Source: Gemmobacter serpentinus
GTDB lineage: Bacteria > Pseudomonadota > Alphaproteobacteria > Rhodobacterales > Rhodobacteraceae
NCBI RefSeq assembly: GCF_008973825.1
Contig: NZ_WCHR01000032.1
Location: forward strand, 1 to 64,000
Direction of reading: 5' to 3'
Length of the DNA stretch: 64,000 nucleotides
Shown: positions 55,922 through 64,000 of the stretch, piece by piece
Numbering within the stretch: position 1 is the stretch's first letter
How the letters are laid out: the number at the start of each line of letters is the position of its first letter
Position numbers and translations under genes: made by a program
The notes under the pieces: model-generated
What the model was told of the DNA's origin: nothing
Databases searched by the model: none
What the model saw: only the letters and a program-made list of their open reading frames with translations

Positions 55922-57367
55922 GTGTCCAGCCCAGAGACCGAGCCATCGCTTTACGCCGCCCGCGAACCGATCTTTCCCAGACGGGTCAAAGGCACGTTCC
56001 GAACCCTGAAATGGTGGCTGATGGCCGTCATGCTCGGGCTTTATTACCTCGCACCTTGGATCCGCTGGGATCGCGGGCCGGAACTGCCCGATCAGGCGAT
56101 TCTGCTGGATCTGGCGAATCGGCGCTTCTTCTTTTTCATGATCGAGATCTGGCCACACGAGTTCTATTTCGTCGCGGGCCTTTTGATCATGGCGGGGCTG
56201 GGGCTGTTCCTGTTCACCTCGGCCGCCGGGCGGGTCTGGTGCGGCTATGGCTGCCCGCAGACCGTCTGGACCGATCTGATGATCCTGGTGGAACGCTGGA
56301 TCGAGGGCGACCGCAATGCCCGCCTGCGCCTGCACCGGCAGAAATGGGACGCCGAGAAGATCCGCAAACGCGCGCTGAAATGGAGCGCGTGGTTCCTGAT
56401 CGGCCTCGCAACGGGTGGGGCGTGGGTGTTCTATTTCACCGATGCGCCGACGCTTGCGCGCGATCTGGTGGCAGGAACCGCCCATCCGGTCGCCTATACG
56501 ACCATCGCGATCCTGACGCTGACCACCTTTGCCTTTGGGGGCTTTTTCCGCGAGCAGGTCTGCATCTATGCCTGCCCCTGGCCGCGCATTCAGGCGGCGA
56601 TGATGGATGAAGACACGCTGACCATCGGCTATCGGGACTGGCGCGGCGAGCCGCGCGGCAAGCATCGCAAGGCCGAAGGCGCGGAAAAGCTGGGCGATTG
56701 CATCGATTGCATGGCCTGCGTCAATGTCTGCCCGATGGGGATCGACATTCGCGACGGTCAGCAGATGGCCTGCATCACCTGCGGCCTGTGCATCGATGCC
56801 TGCAATGACGTGATGGACAAGATCGGCAAGCCACCAAATCTGATCGGCTATCTGGCGCTGACGGACGAGACCCGCGAACGCGCGGGCGAGGGCCCGAAAT
56901 CGGTATGGAAGCACGTCTTCCGCCCCCGCACCGTGCTTTACACCGTGCTTTGGGCGGGCGTCGGCATCGGGCTGGTCGTGGCCCTGTTCCTGCGCTCGGA
57001 TATCGACATGAACGTGACGCCTGTGCGCAATCCGCTGTTTGTCACGCTGAGCGACGGCACGATCCGCAATGCCTATGACATCCGCCTGCGCAACAAGCTG
57101 GGCGAGGCGCATGATTACGCGCTGACCGTCACCTCGGATCAACCTGTTTCGCTGCGCCTGGAAGGGGTGACGGGCAATGTGTTGCGGGTTCCGGCCAATG
57201 ACACGCTGTCGACCCGGCTTTATCTTGAGGCGGCACCAGGCAGTTCGGCCGCCACCGAGGAACGCAGCACCGTGCGGCTTTGGGTCTCTGAAATCCCGGA
57301 CCAGGCGCATGGCAAGGACACGCGCGTGCATCATGACACCGTGTTCAACGGCAAGGCGCGCCCGTGA
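55922..57367 (+). CDS. ccoG: CcoG, cbb3 oxidase assembly protein (ferredoxin-like cupric reductase)
   Basis: A 481-residue membrane protein with about five helices and cytosolic iron-sulfur centres. Cysteine motifs are VWCGYGCPQTVW and FREQVCIYACPWPRIQ in the membrane part, and two ferredoxin clusters CIDCMACVNVCPMG and CITCGLCIDACND. The C-terminal IgG-like domain is periplasmic (residues ~370-475). Family members reduce Cu(II) for delivery to CcoN. The start is GTG with GGAG upstream. It is the first gene of ccoGHIS, behind an FNR box. Confidence 0.95.
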   Translation: MSSPETEPSLYAAREPIFPRRVKGTFRTLKWWLMAVMLGLYYLAPWIRWDRGPELPDQAILLDLANRRFFFFMIEIWPHEFYFVAGLLIMAGLGLFLFTSAAGRVWCGYGCPQTVWTDLMILVERWIEGDRNARLRLHRQKWDAEKIRKRALKWSAWFLIGLATGGAWVFYFTDAPTLARDLVAGTAHPVAYTTIAILTLTTFAFGGFFREQVCIYACPWPRIQAAMMDEDTLTIGYRDWRGEPRGKHRKAEGAEKLGDCIDCMACVNVCPMGIDIRDGQQMACITCGLCIDACNDVMDKIGKPPNLIGYLALTDETRERAGEGPKSVWKHVFRPRTVLYTVLWAGVGIGLVVALFLRSDIDMNVTPVRNPLFVTLSDGTIRNAYDIRLRNKLGEAHDYALTVTSDQPVSLRLEGVTGNVLRVPANDTLSTRLYLEAAPGSSAATEERSTVRLWVSEIPDQAHGKDTRVHHDTVFNGKARP

Positions 57368-57406
57368 TGTGCGCGCCGGTAGACCACACTCAAAAGGACG
57401 CAGATC

Positions 57407-57862
57407 ATGGCTGAGATTACCGGACGTCAGGTTTTTGCGGTGACCGCGGGCGCCTTTGCCATCATCATCGCGGTCAATGTGCTGATGGCCTATAAGGCGG
57501 TCTCCACCTTTCCGGGGCTGGAGGTGAAAAACTCCTATGTCGCCTCGCAGCAGTTCGAGACCAATCGCGATGCGCAGGATGGTCTGGGCTGGCAATTGAG
57601 GCAGGATTACCGCCCCGGCGAGGGGCTGGTCCTGACTTTCACCGATGCGGCGGGCTTGCCGGTGAAGGTCGAGGGGCTGACGGTTTTGCTGGGTCGCCCG
57701 ACCTCCGCCGCAGCAGACCAGCAGCCCGATTTCGTGCGCGAGGGCGGGGTCTATCTGGCGCGGGTCGTGTTGGAGCCGGGCAAATGGATGCTGCATGTCA
57801 CCGCGCGGGCCGAAGACGGCACGCCATTCCAGCAGCGCCTGGACCTGATGGTGGAGGGTTGA
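57407..57862 (+). CDS. ccoH: CcoH/FixH, cbb3 oxidase assembly protein
   Basis: A 151-residue protein with one N-terminal membrane helix (VFAVTAGAFAIIIAVNVLMA) and a periplasmic FixH domain (KNSYVASQQFETNRDAQDGL, WMLHVTARAEDGTPFQQRLD). CcoH is a stable partner of the oxidase needed for assembly. It starts 39 bp after ccoG and ends 3 bp before ccoI. Confidence 0.94.
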   Translation: MAEITGRQVFAVTAGAFAIIIAVNVLMAYKAVSTFPGLEVKNSYVASQQFETNRDAQDGLGWQLRQDYRPGEGLVLTFTDAAGLPVKVEGLTVLLGRPTSAAADQQPDFVREGGVYLARVVLEPGKWMLHVTARAEDGTPFQQRLDLMVEG

Positions 57863-57865
57863 GCC

Positions 57866-60103
57866 ATGACCCTTGCCGAACGCCTGCCGCTGACCGACAG
57901 TGCCGTCAGAGATGACGGCCATATTGCGGCCTCTGCCTGTCCGGCCTGCGCGGTGGCACCTTCGGCGGAACGTCTGGCCGCCATGGCGGCGGTGCAGCCG
58001 ACACGGCTGATGCTGTCTATCCCGACCGCGCATTGCGCGGCCTGTATCTCCACCGTCGAACAGGCGCTGGAGGCCGTGCCCGGCGTGCGTTCAGCCCGGG
58101 TCAACCTGACGATGCGGCGGGTCTCGGTCGATGCCGAGGCGGCGGTTGAGGCTGCCCCCCTGATCGCCGCGCTGGCGGGTGTGGGCTATGAGGCGCATGA
58201 ACTGGATGCGGGGCTGCTATCGGCGACAGAGACCGACAAGCAGGGTCGCGATCTGCTGATGCGGCTTGGCGTTGCCGGCTTTTCCATGATGAATGTCATG
58301 CTGTTGTCGGTCGCGGTCTGGTCTGGGGCCGAGGACGCGACGCGCGATCTGTTCCACTGGATTTCCGGCATGATCGCGCTGCCCACCGTGGCCTTTGCGG
58401 GCCAGCCCTTCTTCAAATCGGCCTGGGCCAGCCTGCGCGCAGGGCGTCTGGGGATGGATGTGCCGATCAGCCTTGCACTGATCCTCGCCTCTTCGATCTC
58501 GGTCTTCGAGACGATCAATTCCGGCCATCACGCCTATTTCGATGCGGCTGTGATGCTGGCGTTCTTTTTGCTGGCCGGGCGCTATCTGGATCACCGCACC
58601 CGGGCCGTCGCGCGTTCCGCCGCCGAGGAACTGGCAGCCCTTGAGGTGCCGCGCGCCACGCGGATCACGGATGCGGGCGAGGAAACGGTCTCGATCACCG
58701 AACTGGCTGTGGGCGATCTGGTGCGCGTGCGCCCCGGCGGGCGGATGCCGGTCGATGGCGTGGTGACCGAGGGCACGTCCGAGGTGGACCGCTCGCTTCT
58801 GACCGGGGAAAGCCTGCCGGTCTGGGCCGGGCCGGATGCCTGCGTCAGTGCGGGCGAGGTCAATCTGACCGGGCCGCTGACCCTGCGTGTCACGGCGGCG
58901 GGCAAGGATTCCAGTCTGCATCGCATGGCCGATCTGGTCGCGGTCGCCGAAAGCGCCAAGACGAAATATACCGGCCTCGCCGAGCGCGCCTCGCGTGCCT
59001 ATTCGCCGCTGGTGCATATCCTGTCGTTCTCGGCCTTTGGCTTCTGGATGTGGAAGACCGGCGGCGATCTGCGTTTTGCGGTGAATATCTCGGCGGCTGT
59101 CCTGATCATCACCTGCCCCTGTGCGCTTGGCCTTGCCGTGCCTGCGGTGGTCACCGCGGCTTCGGGCAAGCTGTTCCGCAAGGGGTTGCTCATCAAGCAG
59201 GGCACCGCCTTGGAGCGGTTGGCCGAGGTGGATTGCGTGGTCTTTGACAAGACCGGCACGCTGACACTGGGAATGCCGGAGCTGACCAATCTGGCCGATC
59301 ACCCGCGTCAGGCCACGGCAGTCGCAATGGCCCTGGCTGCGGCTTCGGCGCATCCGCTGGCACAGGCCTTGGTGCAGGGCGCACGCGCGGGCGGGGTCAC
59401 CCCGACCGAGGTTCAGGATCTGCGCGAGGTGCCGGGTTACGGGGTTGAGGGCACATGGCGCGGTCAGCGCGTGCGACTGGGCCGGGCGGGCTGGTGCGGC
59501 GTGACACCCGCGCAGGTGACCGGCATGACCGCAACATGGCTTGCGACCGGCGATGGTGCCGCACGGCCCTTCACCTTTGTGGATCGCCTGCGCCCCGGTG
59601 CGGCCGAGGCTGTCGCGGCGCTTCGCGCACAGGGTAAGGCGATCCGGCTGATCTCCGGCGATACCGAAGGGGCGGTGGCCGATCTGGCCGGGCGGCTTGG
59701 CATCACCGATTTCATCGCAGGCGCCCTGCCTGCCGAAAAGGCTGCCCTTGTCGCCGATCTGGCAGCGGCGGGCCATCATGTGCTGATGGTGGGCGACGGG
59801 CTGAATGATACGGCGGCGCTGGCTGCGGCGCATGTCTCGATCTCGCCCGCATCTGCGCTGGATGCCGCGCGCACCGCGTCTGATATCGTGCTGCTGGGCC
59901 AGGATATGGCCCCCATCGCCGATGCCGCGCGGATCGCCACGCAGACCAGCAAGCGGATCAAGGAAAACTTCGCGATCTCGGGGCTTTACAACGTGGTCGC
60001 GGTGCCGCTTGCTTTGGTGGGGGCAGCAACCCCCCTTGCTGCGGCACTGGCCATGTCCCTATCCTCGATCTCTGTCACGCTGAATGCGCTGAGGCTGAAA
60101 TAG
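57866..60103 (+). CDS. ccoI: CcoI, P1B-type copper-exporting ATPase for cbb3 oxidase
   Basis: A 745-residue heavy-metal ATPase. The N terminus has a CPAC pair (Cys25/28) and a metal-binding domain with HCAAC (Cys57/60). There are eight membrane helices, the transport motif CPC at 417-419, the phosphorylated Asp461 in DKTGTLT, and the hinge MVGDGLNDTAAL. It moves Cu(I) into the periplasm to metallate CcoN. It lies 3 bp after ccoH and 1 bp before ccoS. Confidence 0.96.
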   Translation: MTLAERLPLTDSAVRDDGHIAASACPACAVAPSAERLAAMAAVQPTRLMLSIPTAHCAACISTVEQALEAVPGVRSARVNLTMRRVSVDAEAAVEAAPLIAALAGVGYEAHELDAGLLSATETDKQGRDLLMRLGVAGFSMMNVMLLSVAVWSGAEDATRDLFHWISGMIALPTVAFAGQPFFKSAWASLRAGRLGMDVPISLALILASSISVFETINSGHHAYFDAAVMLAFFLLAGRYLDHRTRAVARSAAEELAALEVPRATRITDAGEETVSITELAVGDLVRVRPGGRMPVDGVVTEGTSEVDRSLLTGESLPVWAGPDACVSAGEVNLTGPLTLRVTAAGKDSSLHRMADLVAVAESAKTKYTGLAERASRAYSPLVHILSFSAFGFWMWKTGGDLRFAVNISAAVLIITCPCALGLAVPAVVTAASGKLFRKGLLIKQGTALERLAEVDCVVFDKTGTLTLGMPELTNLADHPRQATAVAMALAAASAHPLAQALVQGARAGGVTPTEVQDLREVPGYGVEGTWRGQRVRLGRAGWCGVTPAQVTGMTATWLATGDGAARPFTFVDRLRPGAAEAVAALRAQGKAIRLISGDTEGAVADLAGRLGITDFIAGALPAEKAALVADLAAAGHHVLMVGDGLNDTAALAAAHVSISPASALDAARTASDIVLLGQDMAPIADAARIATQTSKRIKENFAISGLYNVVAVPLALVGAATPLAAALAMSLSSISVTLNALRLK

Positions 60104-60104
60104 C

Positions 60105-60263
60105 ATGGAAATCCTTGCCATCCTGATCCCTGTCTCGCTGTTTCTGGGCGGGATCGGACTTGTCGCCTTCTTCTGGGCATTGAAGAAGGGCCAGTTCGAC
60201 GACCCTCATGGCGATGCCAACCGTATCCTGACCCGTGACTACGACGATCACCCCAAACGCTGA
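60105..60263 (+). CDS. ccoS: CcoS, cbb3 oxidase assembly protein
   Basis: A 52-residue single-helix membrane protein starting at ATG 60105, one base after the ccoI stop. The sequence begins MEILAILIPVSLFLGGIGLV and continues into FFWALKKGQFDDPHGDANR with the CcoS hallmark GQFDD. CcoS is required for insertion of haem b and copper into CcoN. It is the last gene of ccoGHIS. Confidence 0.95.
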   Translation: MEILAILIPVSLFLGGIGLVAFFWALKKGQFDDPHGDANRILTRDYDDHPKR

Positions 60264-60424
60264 GCCGCCTGGGCCTATCTGACACGGGCATAAAACCGGG
60301 TCGGCGATCCACCCTGTCGCATTTTCGTCATTCGGGTGCTGCCTGGCATTGAGGCATTCGCGGCTTTCTGCGACGGTTGGATGCGCAATAACCCGGCGCC
60401 GCGCGCCCTTGGCAGGGTCAGACC

Positions 60425-61390
60425 ATGAGTTCCAATGTGCAGGGCGCGATTTTCGCGCTGATCGCTTTCGGCATCTACGCCACGCATGACGTGGTGGTGA
60501 AAACGCTGGGGGCGCAGTTCCACGCGATCCAGATCATCTTCTTTGCGCAATTGCTCAGTTTCCCGCTGGTTGCGCTGATGCTGATGCGCGACGGCACATC
60601 CGGCCATTTGCGCCCGGTGCATCCCTGGTGGATGGCGCTGCGCACCGCCTCCACCGTGGTGACCGGGGTTGCCGCCTTTTACGCGTTTTCGGTGCTGGAA
60701 CTGGCGCAGACCTATGCGATCCTGTTTGCCACGCCCTTGCTGATCACCGTGCTGGCCATCCCGGTTCTGGGGGAAAAGGTCGGGTTGCGGCGCGGCATGG
60801 CTGTCGTGGTCGGCCTGTGCGGGGTGTTGATCGTGCTGCGGCCCGGGACAGACCCGCTCAGCCCCGGCCATATCGCGGCGCTGCTGGCGGCGGTGACCTC
60901 TTCGATGTCCTCGATCGTGGTGCGCAAGATCGGTGCCGAGGAACGTTCTGTGGTGCTGCTGCTTTACCCGATGATGGCGAACTTTGTCGTGCTGGGCTGC
61001 GCGCTGCCCTTTGTCTACAAACCGATGCAGATCGAGCATCTGGGCATGTTGGGGATCATCGCGATCTTCGCCTTCATCGCCATGCTGCTGGTCATTGCCG
61101 CCTATCGCCGGGCCGAGGCGGTGATCGTCGCGCCGATGCAATATTCCCAGATGATCTGGGCGATATTCTACGGCTATCTGATCTTCAACGAGATGCCCGA
61201 TGAATGGACGCTGATCGGTGCGGGTGTCATCATTGCATCGGGCATTTATATCGTGCTGCGCGAAAGCCGTGGCAAGGTCTCGGAAAACCGCCCGGTGCTG
61301 GAATCCCGTTCGCGCCCCGAGACCGGGCTGATGCCGCGCATCTCCATCTTGATGCGCCGCCGCGCGGCGCGCGACCGCAAAGATGGCTAG
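60425..61390 (+). CDS. DMT-superfamily (EamA) transporter
   Basis: A 321-residue inner-membrane protein with ten predicted helices in two EamA repeats (QGAIFALIAFGIYATHDVVV in the first, AALLAAVTSSMSSIVVRKIG in the second). A basic cytosolic tail follows residue ~285. This type exports metabolites or amino acids; the substrate is not predictable. It is 161 bp after ccoS and not obviously part of the oxidase cluster. Confidence 0.88.
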   Translation: MSSNVQGAIFALIAFGIYATHDVVVKTLGAQFHAIQIIFFAQLLSFPLVALMLMRDGTSGHLRPVHPWWMALRTASTVVTGVAAFYAFSVLELAQTYAILFATPLLITVLAIPVLGEKVGLRRGMAVVVGLCGVLIVLRPGTDPLSPGHIAALLAAVTSSMSSIVVRKIGAEERSVVLLLYPMMANFVVLGCALPFVYKPMQIEHLGMLGIIAIFAFIAMLLVIAAYRRAEAVIVAPMQYSQMIWAIFYGYLIFNEMPDEWTLIGAGVIIASGIYIVLRESRGKVSENRPVLESRSRPETGLMPRISILMRRRAARDRKDG

Positions 61391-61498
61391 GGCGCGCGGG
61401 TCGATCTGTTACCCCTGCCATGGCGCAGAATTTCCGAAGGAAATCCCTCGCGCCCCCTTGCAAAGCCCGGCCCGGCGGTTTAATCCCCCGCTCACGGT

Positions 61499-61575
61499 CG
61501 GAGCGTAGCGCAGCCTGGTAGCGCACCTGCTTCGGGAGCAGGGGGTCGGAGGTTCGAATCCTCTCGCTCCGACCA
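61499..61575 (+). tRNA. tRNA-Pro(CGG)
   Basis: A complete 77-nt cloverleaf. The acceptor arms are CGGAGCG and CGCTCCG. The anticodon stem is CCTGC/GCAGG with loop TTCGGGA (anticodon CGG). The T arm is GGAGG-TTCGAAT-CCTCT and CCA is encoded at 61573-61575. Its 3' end borders an accessory-looking operon. Confidence 0.95.
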
Positions 61576-61699
61576 ATTTCCCGCACAATTTCAAGCACTT
61601 AGCGGCAGCCCTTGGGGCGCGCGGTGCCTCGCGCGGTCCCGTCATAGCGCTGTGCTAGCTTTGTAGCGTTATCGACCGAATCCCCATGCCGATCAGCAA

Positions 61700-61731
61700 A
61701 ACGCCCCCGCACCTTGCGGCGCGAGGGCGTT
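61700..61731 (-). terminator. Intrinsic terminator of the accessory operon
   Basis: Read on the minus strand: 11-bp stem AACGCCCTCGC / GCGGGGGCGTT with one T-G pair and a TTTT tail, about 70 bp after the last operon stop. Confidence 0.75.
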
Positions 61732-61800
61732 CCGTCACCAGCGCCATGGGCAACGCTGGCTTCGTAACCCCGAGCCACCCCTAGCCCGAGGATTCGTGTG

Positions 61801-62052
61801 TCATGCGCGGTTCCAGACGCCGTTACCGCTGGTGCGCCGCGCGCCATAGTCGCCGTCGCGATGCCAGCGCCGAATGCAGTCGAGGACGATGGGCATGTCC
61901 ACCGGGCACAGCTTCCCGCTTGCGACTCCTTCCATGCAGTCGGCGGCGAAGCCATCAACCGACCCGTAGAGAACTTCGATTGGCGAAGCCTTCGGCGCGC
62001 GCTGTGCCTCAAGTCGGGCGACCCGCTCCAACATCCCGCGCACTCCGGCCAT
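61801..62052 (-). CDS. Unknown small protein, last gene of the accessory operon
   Basis: An 83-residue protein starting at ATG 62052, whose A overlaps the preceding stop by one base. It has a coiled-coil-like start (GVRGMLERVARLEAQRAPKA) and a compact part with two cysteines (DCMEGVASGKLCPVD, LDCIRRWHRDGDYGARR). No family is recognised. The tight coupling to the preceding gene supports its reality. Confidence 0.6.
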   Translation of the reverse strand: MAGVRGMLERVARLEAQRAPKASPIEVLYGSVDGFAADCMEGVASGKLCPVDMPIVLDCIRRWHRDGDYGARRTSGNGVWNRA

Positions 62053-62264
62053 CACGCGCGCCCCTGATCCTTGACGCGCTGCATGGCCGCGACCAGCGAG
62101 GGCGCCGCACCGAGGCATCGGGCAAACTCCATCTCGCCGCGCAGGGCTTCCGCCTCAGCGGCTTCCTCGCGGCGCGCCTGAATGGCGTCCAGCGCGGCGC
62201 GGTGTTCCTCCGCCTCGCGATTGCGCTTCGCTTGGCCGCGCAGGTCATCATCGTCAGCGTTCAT
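62052..62264 (-). CDS. Unknown small helical protein
   Basis: A 70-residue, highly charged helical protein (LRGQAKRNREAEEHRAALDA, followed by an Ala/Glu/Arg-rich stretch). Probably one long helix or coiled coil. It overlaps the upstream gene by 4 bp and the downstream gene by 1 bp. No family recognised. Confidence 0.55.
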   Translation of the reverse strand: MNADDDDLRGQAKRNREAEEHRAALDAIQARREEAAEAEALRGEMEFARCLGAAPSLVAAMQRVKDQGRA

Positions 62265-62668
62265 GTCGTGGCTCCAAGTTGCTTGAGCAGGTCCAGCGCA
62301 TCGGCGCGGGGCTTGGCTTCGTTGCTGTTGCGGACGATGGCCCAGAGGGTGCGGATTACGAACTGCCGGTCCTCCGCGTCCTCTTGCGGCGTCTGTGAGG
62401 GCATGGTGCCGGTCGGCACGAAACCGAATCGCTGCGCCTCAGCCAGCGTTACGCACAGAACCTTGATCGTCACCGGCTGCGCGGTGCGAAGCCGCCGCGT
62501 GAACCGCTGGGCGACCTCAACCGCCCGGTCATATTCGTTGACCGGCCACAGCACAGCGGCAGAGCCGCCAATCGCGATGGCAACGAACACGTCGCCCTCA
62601 GTTGGCGGAAGCACGACGACGCGATTCCCGCCTGTGCCCCACAGGTCATGTTCGGAAAGGTGCGTCAT
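62261..62668 (-). CDS. Unknown protein of the accessory operon
   Basis: A 135-residue protein with an N-terminal beta-rich part (GGNRVVVLPPTEGDVFVAIA, then IGGSAAVLWPVNEYDRAVEV) and a C-terminal helical part. No catalytic motif is evident. It is coupled to both neighbours by overlaps of 1 and 4 bp. Function unknown; the operon context suggests phage or element origin. Confidence 0.6.
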   Translation of the reverse strand: MTHLSEHDLWGTGGNRVVVLPPTEGDVFVAIAIGGSAAVLWPVNEYDRAVEVAQRFTRRLRTAQPVTIKVLCVTLAEAQRFGFVPTGTMPSQTPQEDAEDRQFVIRTLWAIVRNSNEAKPRADALDLLKQLGATT

Positions 62669-63102
62669 CAGTTCACCTTCTTCGCTTCGAGGATTGCAAG
62701 CCGCTCTGCCAGTTCTTCCGTCGCGCGAATGTTGGACAGGGTGCCGATAGCACTGACGATCTGCTGCCCGAGGTCGGGCGCGATTTGCCCCGCCGCGATG
62801 GCGGCCAGCACTTGCTCGACCTGACGCGCAACGGGCAGCGACGGGTCAAAGTCGAAGGTGACGGTCTGGGACTGTGCCCGCAGCACGGGCAGAATCCTAC
62901 CGAAAATTAGGCCAGCACTAGCAGGATCGCCTTCCTTCGCCTTGGCCAGCACCGCGTCCAGCACATCGTTGGCCTCGTCCAGCATACGGCGAAGAAGCTT
63001 CTGCTGCTTGGATGGGCCGGGCGGGCGACCAGCGGGGTTCGGGGACTTCATCCCCGGCACCCATACGCCCGCCTTCGTTTCAGTTTCAGTTGCTTCCGTC
63101 AT
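62668..63102 (-). CDS. DUF5681-like (phage-associated) protein
   Basis: A 144-residue protein. The N-terminal SPNPAGRPPGPSKQQKLLRR resembles the NPAGRPKGS motif of DUF5681 proteins, which often precede phage terminase genes. The rest is helical (LDEANDVLDAVLAKAKEGD). It may be a small-terminase-like or DNA-binding protein; no large terminase is in the window. It starts 32 bp after the first operon gene. Confidence 0.6.
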   Translation of the reverse strand: MTEATETETKAGVWVPGMKSPNPAGRPPGPSKQQKLLRRMLDEANDVLDAVLAKAKEGDPASAGLIFGRILPVLRAQSQTVTFDFDPSLPVARQVEQVLAAIAAGQIAPDLGQQIVSAIGTLSNIRATEELAERLAILEAKKVN

Positions 63103-63134
63103 GTGGCGTGGTTCCGTGATTTCATCAGGGTGGA

Positions 63135-63845
63135 TCAGACGCCGCCAAGCGCTTTTTCAGCCGCTTCCTGAGCCTTGCGAACCATGTTCGCCTTGGCACC
63201 CTTGCCGCCGATGGCCTTCTCCATTTCGGTGAAGACCTTGCCCGCGTTGGACTCGATCAGTTCCTTGGCGGCGCGCATCACCTGCAAGCGCTTGGCGACG
63301 CCGGGCGAATTGCGCTCGTGGTAGAGCCGCAGGTAGACGGCTTGGAACTCGCGGTTGAGACCCGACAGGTAGGGCGGCGCGCCGAGCAGCGCAGTGACCG
63401 TCTCGTGGTCGTCATCGCGGATCGCTTCGCGCAGAAACTCGTGCCGCTTGCCGTCCGGCAGGTTGCGGGCGAAGTCGCGGATTTGCCCCGCGATGGCGGT
63501 CGCCGCCTTGACCTGCACGGGTTCGGCAAGCTGCCCTTCAAGGAAGTCGATGCCCTTGGTGAGGTTGGCGCGTGCGGTATCGAACGTCTTGGTGACCGCT
63601 GCCAGATGCTTCTTGGCGAAGTTGTCCACCTGGAGCAGCTTCTGATCGTCGTTCCAGCCGGGGTTCGCGTTCACGACCTCGCGGGTGTCATGCACCTTGC
63701 GAAGCGTCTCGTAAGCGGTGCTGAAAGCAGTCTGTGTCTCAGCGAGGACGGTTTTGGTGTCGTCGCCCCACCCCTCGATTTCCTCCACAACTCTGGGATG
63801 CAGGGCGGGGGTGACTCGGATGTCGATGTTGATGTCGTCGGACAT
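63135..63845 (-). CDS. Unknown helical protein, first gene of the accessory operon
   Basis: A 236-residue, mainly helical protein (VLAETQTAFSTAYETLRKVH, AAVTKTFDTARANLTKGIDF, KGAKANMVRKAQEAAEKALG). No domain is recognised; coiled-coil structure is likely. The ATG at 63845 lacks a good ribosome site. It is transcribed toward tRNA-Pro and leads four more genes. The 155 bp upstream to the window edge are AT-richer and may hold the promoter. Confidence 0.6.
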   Translation of the reverse strand: MSDDINIDIRVTPALHPRVVEEIEGWGDDTKTVLAETQTAFSTAYETLRKVHDTREVVNANPGWNDDQKLLQVDNFAKKHLAAVTKTFDTARANLTKGIDFLEGQLAEPVQVKAATAIAGQIRDFARNLPDGKRHEFLREAIRDDDHETVTALLGAPPYLSGLNREFQAVYLRLYHERNSPGVAKRLQVMRAAKELIESNAGKVFTEMEKAIGGKGAKANMVRKAQEAAEKALGGV

Positions 63846-64000
63846 GGTGCTGATAAACCCTGATACGGCTAGCGTTGTGCTGTAACGGTAGCTGTTCTCG
63901 GGGAAGGTCCGCGAGCATTATTATTTTTCGTCAGTGGGTTACGTAGTTCGGAACATCATATGGGGTATATGTGGGTCGGATTGCTCGGGGCGTTTGGGAG

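Noticed and set aside
61409-61645. Reverse open frame over tRNA-Pro with a [10 protein letters not shown]-type peptide
   Set aside because: Antisense translation of the tRNA gene.
61576-64000. Direct repeat of the tRNA-Pro 3' end marking the far side of an integrated element
   Set aside because: I found no second copy of the tRNA 3' sequence within the window, so element boundaries cannot be set.

Overview
This 64-kb window is chromosomal DNA from an alphaproteobacterium. It is very probably a member of the Rhodobacterales (Rhodobacteraceae). GC content is high and intergenic gaps are short. Lineage markers include a 248-residue FnrL, the cbb3 oxidase clusters ccoNOQP and ccoGHIS, a DUF2125 periplasmic protein, a DUF3035 lipoprotein and a 71-residue DUF1127 protein. 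The genus cannot be fixed from the sequence alone.

Layout. 0-1 kb: a 12-copy 8-bp repeat, tRNA-Ala(GGC) and tRNA-Arg(CCT). 1.2-9.9 kb: a LacI-type regulator with a visible operator, a peptidoglycan-binding exported protein, an RTX protein, a DEAD-box RNA helicase with a repetitive tail, a crotonase/SDR pair and a DUF2125 protein. 10-14.5 kb: a forward run with a GAF-M24 peptidase fusion, PmbA, a CysQ-type phosphatase and a capsule-synthesis-like protein. 14.7-22.9 kb: thioredoxin, two aldehyde dehydrogenases with an AcoR-like regulator, a sulfotransferase, a 1-Cys peroxiredoxin, DUF1127 and a PhyH-type dioxygenase. 23-30.3 kb: a six-gene reverse operon (heparinase-like, purH, lspA, DUF3035 lipoprotein, two M16 peptidases). 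30.4-40.2 kb: gph, rsmB, an SDHAF4-like gene, dapB, and the translation/RNA cluster rbfA, truB, rpsO, pnp, which is interrupted by a phosphodiester-glycosidase gene and an RTX gene. 40.4-45.7 kb: an MFS exporter, hrpB, an IMPACT-domain protein and an M48 lipoprotein.

45.8-60.3 kb is the low-oxygen respiration region: hemN, fnrL, a universal stress protein, ccoNOQP and ccoGHIS. Five FNR boxes of the form TTGAY-N4-RTCAA are visible: one between hemN and fnrL, two between the usp gene and ccoN, one upstream of ccoG, and one with no protein gene directly behind it. That last box is followed by two strong intrinsic-terminator-like hairpins, and I propose that it drives a small RNA of about 79 nt. 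The apical loop of this candidate contains a 9-nt exact complement of the fnrL Shine-Dalgarno region. This is the most interesting untested signal in the window.

61.5-64 kb: tRNA-Pro(CGG), then a compact five-gene reverse operon of mostly unrecognised small proteins that runs toward the tRNA and ends in a terminator. It looks like the edge of an accessory (phage-like) segment, but no integrase is visible. Other unusual non-coding structures are a 12-copy 7-bp repeat near 53.0 kb and a degenerate tandem array with an exact 31-bp period directly in front of rbfA.
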